This document shows positions 53,785 through 57,697 of a DNA stretch of 57,697 bases, one piece after another (position 1 is the first letter of the stretch; the number at the start of each line of letters is the position of its first letter). This DNA is from Gemmatimonadaceae bacterium (GTDB taxonomy: Bacteria > Gemmatimonadota > Gemmatimonadetes > Gemmatimonadales > Gemmatimonadaceae). The translations under genes and the position numbers were made by a program. Below the pieces are notes generated by a model. That model was not told where the DNA came from and did not search any database. It was given only the letters and a program-made list of their open reading frames with translations. The stretch is taken from the NCBI GenBank assembly GCA_025362035.1, contig JANYIN010000145.1:1-57697 (forward strand), read 5' to 3'.

Positions 53785-54035
53785 GAGGTTGAGCTTACCC
53801 GGGCGAGGGGCACCACGCAACGGGCGGCGCTACCACCGTGCCGTTCTCCATGCTAGGTTTTCAGGTTGAATGCGCACTCAGCACACGCGTTGATGCCCGA
53901 GCGACTTTCGCTGCCTATCGAATCGATGGGCGGCGCGCCGCACGGTGTGCTGTCCGGATCCGCCGGCGCTGTCGCGGGCGTCTGGATCCACGCGGCCCAT
54001 GGCGCCCGTCGCGCTCTCCGTTCATCCTCTCGGTA

Positions 54036-55823
54036 ATGCAAGCGTCTACACTCGCGACGAGCTTCCGGACACATCCCTGCGGCGTACTCCGAATCGAACA
54101 CGTAGGTCAGACGGTGCGACTGGGCGGTTGGGTGCATCGCTCGCGAGACCTTGGAGGACTGGTATTCCTTGATCTTCGTGACCGGGCCGGGCTGGTTCAG
54201 GTGTCGTTCGACCCCGGAACGGCGGGCCAGGACGTGTGTTCGCTCGCGGCCTCGGTGGGCTCGGAGACGGTGGTCCTCGTGGAGGGCGTCGTTGCGGAGC
54301 GCCCCGCGGCCATGCGCAACGCCGACATGAGCACGGGCGCCATCGAGGTTCGGGCAACGGCGCTGCGAGTGGCGGGGCCGGCGGGGACACCGGCAATTCC
54401 GGTGGCACGGGGGAAGGGAGAGCAACTGCCCGCGGAAGAACTTCGGCTCCGCCATCGGTACCTCGATCTTCGACGGGACGAGTTGCAGCGCAACCTTGTC
54501 CTGCGCCACCGGTTGCTGCAGCGCACGCGTCGGTTCCTCAGCGACGCAGGCTTTCTGGAAATCGAAACGCCGATCCTGACCAAGCCGACGCCGGAGGGTG
54601 CGAGAGACTATCTCGTGCCGAGTCGCGTGCATCCAGGTGAGTTCTATGCCCTGCCACAGTCGCCGCAGATCTACAAGCAGTTGTTGATGATCTCAGGCTA
54701 CGACCGCTACTTCCAGCTGGCGCGCTGCTTTCGCGATGAGGACCTTCGGGCCGACCGGCAGCCGGAGTTCACGCAGATCGACGTGGAAGCGTCGTTCGTG
54801 GGGCAGCAGGACATCATCGACATCGCTGAATCGATGATGAGCGCGTTGTGGCAAGAGGGGGAGAGTCCGTTTCCCGAGCAGCGCGTGCGCCGTATGACGT
54901 ACGCGGATGCGATGGAACGGTTCGGCATCGATCGCCCGGACCTGCGATATGGTTTGGAAATCGAGGACGTGAGCGACGTCTTTCGCGCGGCCGGGTTCGT
55001 GGTTACGAGGACCGCGCTCGATGCCGGCGGACGCGTGCGGGGGATTCGCGTGCCTGGTGGAGCGGCGCTGTCGCGCAAGCAGGTGGACGAACTCGAGGCA
55101 GTCGCCAAGAGCGCCGGCGCGGTGGGCTTGCTGCGATTGAAGCGCGTGAATGGCGTACTCGAAGGGCCACCGGCAAAGTTCCTCAGCGAGGGTGCGGCCG
55201 ACGCGCTCGGCCTGCAGGAGGGGGAGCTGGGCCTCTATATCGCCGCGCTGGATCGCGCATCGAGTCCCGCGTTGGACAAGGTGAGGCAGGAGGTCGCGCA
55301 ACGCATGCGCCTCGTGCCGCCTGCGGTAAACGAATTCGTGTGGATCACCGACTTTCCGATGTTCGAACAGGCGGAGAACGGGTCCCTGACGGCCATGCAC
55401 CATCCATTCACCGCGCCGCATCCAGACGACGTCGGGCTGCTCGAGCACGAGCCATGGCGCGCGCGCGCGCAGGCGTACGACCTGGTGCTGAACGGCACGG
55501 AGCTCGGGGGGGGGAGCATCCGCATCAGCGATCCACTGGTGCAGTCGCGGATTTTTGGCTTGCTCGGCATCGACGAAGCCACGGCCCAGGTTCGTTTCGG
55601 CTTCCTGCTCGAAGGGCTTCGCGCGGGCGCACCGCCGCACGGGGGCATCGCGTTTGGCTTCGATCGGATCACGATGCTGCTGGCCGGCGCCACCTCGCTG
55701 CGTGACGTGATCGCGTTTCCGAAAACCACCGCCGCGCGGGCGTTGTTCGAAGGAGCACCGTCGCCCGTCCCGGTCGAGGATCTACTGGATTTGCACCTCC
55801 ACCTGGAGTCCGAGAGCGCGTGA
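54036..55823 (+). CDS. aspS: Aspartyl-tRNA synthetase
   Basis: A 595-residue class II synthetase. An N-terminal OB anticodon domain (VRLGGWVHRSRDLGGLVFLDLRD) is followed by motif 2 (FQLARCFRDEDLRADRQPEFTQID), a GAD insertion domain and motif 3 (HGGIAFGFDRITMLLAG). It charges tRNA-Asp; whether it also accepts tRNA-Asn cannot be told from this window. The start at 54036 matches the family's length, and no strong ribosome-binding site is seen. It overlaps phoH by four bases (GTGA). Confidence 0.95.
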   Translation: MQASTLATSFRTHPCGVLRIEHVGQTVRLGGWVHRSRDLGGLVFLDLRDRAGLVQVSFDPGTAGQDVCSLAASVGSETVVLVEGVVAERPAAMRNADMSTGAIEVRATALRVAGPAGTPAIPVARGKGEQLPAEELRLRHRYLDLRRDELQRNLVLRHRLLQRTRRFLSDAGFLEIETPILTKPTPEGARDYLVPSRVHPGEFYALPQSPQIYKQLLMISGYDRYFQLARCFRDEDLRADRQPEFTQIDVEASFVGQQDIIDIAESMMSALWQEGESPFPEQRVRRMTYADAMERFGIDRPDLRYGLEIEDVSDVFRAAGFVVTRTALDAGGRVRGIRVPGGAALSRKQVDELEAVAKSAGAVGLLRLKRVNGVLEGPPAKFLSEGAADALGLQEGELGLYIAALDRASSPALDKVRQEVAQRMRLVPPAVNEFVWITDFPMFEQAENGSLTAMHHPFTAPHPDDVGLLEHEPWRARAQAYDLVLNGTELGGGSIRISDPLVQSRIFGLLGIDEATAQVRFGFLLEGLRAGAPPHGGIAFGFDRITMLLAGATSLRDVIAFPKTTAARALFEGAPSPVPVEDLLDLHLHLESESA

Positions 55824-56776
55824 GCGACGGGTCCGTTACACAGAAAGTCTCTACCGAGGGGGCCGACATGCTGACCCTCGCCGGCGTGAACGACAGCAAC
55901 CTCGTGGAACTGTCGCGGTTGAGCGGAGTGCGGGTCGCGTTACGAGGCGATGCGATGTCGCTGACCGGGCCGGGCGAGCTGGTCGCGCGCGCCACGGACG
56001 TCGCGCGCCGGATGGTGGACCGCGCGCGCCAACGTTTGGAATTGACACCGGATGACGTCCTGAGACTGAGCGAGGACGATGGGGGCGGATCGGGCGAGGG
56101 CAACGGCATCGCCGACGGACGGATCGCGCTCCCCGGCGTGCGCAAGCTGATCCAGGCCAAGACCAGCGGTCAGGCGGAGTATCTCGCCAAGATTGCCGAG
56201 CACGATATCGTCGTCGGTATTGGTCCGGCGGGCACGGGAAAGACCTTTCTCGCCATGGCGGCGGCGGTCGATGCGCTCACCAGGAAGCGCGTCCGTCGCA
56301 TCATCCTCGCGCGCCCTGCGGTGGAAGCCGGCGAGAGTCTCGGCTTTCTGCCCGGCGACATGCAAGCCAAGGTGGATCCATACCTTCGCCCGCTGTACGA
56401 CGCGCTCGACGAGATGATGCCGCAGGAACGCGTTCAAAAGGCGCTGGAAACACGCGTCATCGAGATCGCGCCGCTGGCGTTCATGCGCGGGCGCACGTTG
56501 GGCGACGCGTTCGTGATTCTGGACGAGGCGCAGAACGCGACCGCCATGCAGATGAAGATGTTTCTCACGCGGCTCGGCGTGAACTCACAGATCGTCATCA
56601 CCGGCGACAAGACGCAGATCGACCTGCCGAAACGAGAGGAATCTGGTCTGATGCAAGTCGAGCGAATCCTGCCGGGCATCGATGGCATCGCCTTCCATTA
56701 CTTCACGGAAGCAGACGTCGTTCGTCATCGCCTTGTACGCGACATCATCAAGGCGTATGCGGAGGACGGGGACTAG
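55820..56776 (+). CDS. PhoH-family ATPase (YbeZ-like)
   Basis: A 318-residue protein. An N-terminal KH-like domain (about 18-75) is followed by a P-loop ATPase with Walker A GPAGTGKT and Walker B AFVILDEAQN; ITGDKTQIDLP is typical of PhoH. It is usually next to ybeY, as here, and is thought to act in RNA metabolism with YbeY. The start is GTG 55820, overlapping the aspS stop. Its exact substrate is unknown. Confidence 0.93.
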   Translation: MSDGSVTQKVSTEGADMLTLAGVNDSNLVELSRLSGVRVALRGDAMSLTGPGELVARATDVARRMVDRARQRLELTPDDVLRLSEDDGGGSGEGNGIADGRIALPGVRKLIQAKTSGQAEYLAKIAEHDIVVGIGPAGTGKTFLAMAAAVDALTRKRVRRIILARPAVEAGESLGFLPGDMQAKVDPYLRPLYDALDEMMPQERVQKALETRVIEIAPLAFMRGRTLGDAFVILDEAQNATAMQMKMFLTRLGVNSQIVITGDKTQIDLPKREESGLMQVERILPGIDGIAFHYFTEADVVRHRLVRDIIKAYAEDGD

Positions 56777-56780
56777 GGCC

Positions 56781-57224
56781 GTGACTCGCACCGTGCACGT
56801 GGCAACCGACGCGGAGCGCGTGCCGTTGGCGCGTGAACGGGTGCGACGCGTGGCAGACGCGGTGCTGCGCGCGGAGGGTGTGCGCCGCGCCGAACTGTCA
56901 ATCACGTTCGTGTCGGCACGCAAAATGGCCGCGCTCAATCGCCGCCACTTGCACCATCGGGGACCGACCGACGTGCTCTCTTTTGCCTTCGCCCCCGTCT
57001 CCACTGTGGGCGGTGTTGCCGGCGACGTGTACATCGCGCCGGACGTGGCGCGACTCAATGCGCGCCGGCATGGAGCGGGTGTTCGGGAGGAATTGCTGCG
57101 CCTGGTCATCCACGGAGTGTTGCACGTCGTGGGGTACGACCACCCCGTGGACGACACGCGGACGATGTCGCCAATGTGGAAGCGTCAGGAGCGCCTGTTG
57201 CGTCGCGCGCTGGCCGACGGATGA
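56781..57224 (+). CDS. ybeY: YbeY endoribonuclease
   Basis: A 147-residue zinc-dependent ribonuclease for 16S rRNA maturation and ribosome quality control. The three metal-binding His lie in HGVLHVVGYDH, and the RGPTDVLSFAF segment is typical. GTG 56781 comes four bases after the phoH stop. Its stop overlaps the start of the next gene, giving the common phoH-ybeY-corC order. Confidence 0.95.
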   Translation: MTRTVHVATDAERVPLARERVRRVADAVLRAEGVRRAELSITFVSARKMAALNRRHLHHRGPTDVLSFAFAPVSTVGGVAGDVYIAPDVARLNARRHGAGVREELLRLVIHGVLHVVGYDHPVDDTRTMSPMWKRQERLLRRALADG

Positions 57225-57697
57225 ACAGCGTTGCCCTTGTCGTGGCGGTCACCGCCATCGCCGTGGCGACGCTCGCCGCCGCGGCGGACGGCGCACTGCT
57301 CGGGGGCGATCCCGAACCAGAACCAGCGCCGGACGTGGTTGGCGTGCTCCGGCATCGGGAGCGCGCCCATCGCACGTTGACGCTGTCCCGCGTGCTCGCC
57401 CATCTCATCGCGGGCGCCGCCATGATTCGGTGCGCGGGCATTCAGCGGAGCGACGGGTTCCTCGTGGCGCTGTGCGCCTTTGCCGCGGCGCTCGCCGTGG
57501 TGATTCTGGTTGAAGGCATCGGCCGCTCGCTCGGGTTCGCGACCGCACCGCAATTCCTCCTGTCCTTCGCGCCGCTGGTGCGCGTACTCGACATCGTCCT
57601 GTCGCCGGTGCTCCACGCTGGCGTCTCCCTCGACACGCTGTTCGAACGCCTGATGCCGGCGCCGACCGTAGAGGAGCGTGCCGAGTTGCGCGAGGAA
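57221..57697 (+). CDS. CorC/DUF21-type membrane protein, N-terminal part
   Basis: The first 159 codons of a gene that runs off the window. It begins with a membrane helix (VALVVAVTAIAVATLAAAADG), and further hydrophobic segments follow around VLAHLIAGAAM and GFLVALCAFAAALAVVILVEG. Position after ybeY and the helix pattern fit the DUF21 region of CorC/hemolysin-type proteins, which carry CBS domains further on. Ion export is the usual proposed role. The assignment rests mainly on context. Confidence 0.6.
   Translation, partial: MNSVALVVAVTAIAVATLAAAADGALLGGDPEPEPAPDVVGVLRHRERAHRTLTLSRVLAHLIAGAAMIRCAGIQRSDGFLVALCAFAAALAVVILVEGIGRSLGFATAPQFLLSFAPLVRVLDIVLSPVLHAGVSLDTLFERLMPAPTVEERAELREE

Overview
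The window looks like a chromosomal segment of a GC-rich Gram-negative bacterium, most probably a member of the Gemmatimonadota. This is inferred from content, not from a database search. The clues are a Ser/Thr kinase fused to a TolB-like propeller, a BTAD/TPR regulator with a transmembrane helix, a PEP-CTERM protein, a TonB receptor with a carboxypeptidase-like N-terminal domain, a purS/Q/L-type purine pathway and very frequent 4-base start/stop overlaps.

Positions 1-18.6 kb are accessory in character. They hold a frameshifted IS3-type transposase, a serine hydrolase, a tRNA/tmRNA-like 3' end, a small coiled-coil gene and a broken remnant of a second copy, 60-bp tandem palindromic repeats, an SH3 protein, the kinase, a PEP-CTERM protein with a convergent BTAD-TPR regulator, a membrane protein and a STAS-like protein. 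Next comes a probable Ni/Co-responsive island: an RcnR/CsoR-type repressor with two look-alike operator boxes, an OprB-like porin and a TonB receptor. Between the receptor gene and a diguanylate cyclase lies a roughly 790-bp array in which the octamer CGTTGCAY recurs every 21 bp. I consider this the most unusual structure in the window.

From 38.2 kb down to 20.1 kb the minus strand carries one tightly packed gene train of about 18 kb, with a good promoter at its head: truA, a transaldolase-like pseudoenzyme, an HtrA lipoprotein protease, purB, purC, psd, pssA, purS, purQ, a BamE-like protein, purL, purF, ppdK, a GT4 glycosyltransferase, a polysaccharide deacetylase and a UPF0104-type membrane protein. 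Purine synthesis, phosphatidylethanolamine synthesis and envelope glycan functions are thus physically linked.

From 38.3 to 51.9 kb the plus strand carries a GAF protein, trpD, then (after the oppositely oriented lexA) trpC, trpF, trpB, a HEAT-repeat protein, an HD-GYP protein, trpA, a membrane GAF/MCP-signal protein, folB, folK, a YqeK-like HD hydrolase and a LytR_C protein. The lexA-trpC divergent region contains a perfect inverted repeat that is a candidate LexA operator. The last part has rlmN and an outer-membrane protein on the minus strand, then aspS-phoH-ybeY and the start of a CorC/DUF21-type gene that runs off the window.
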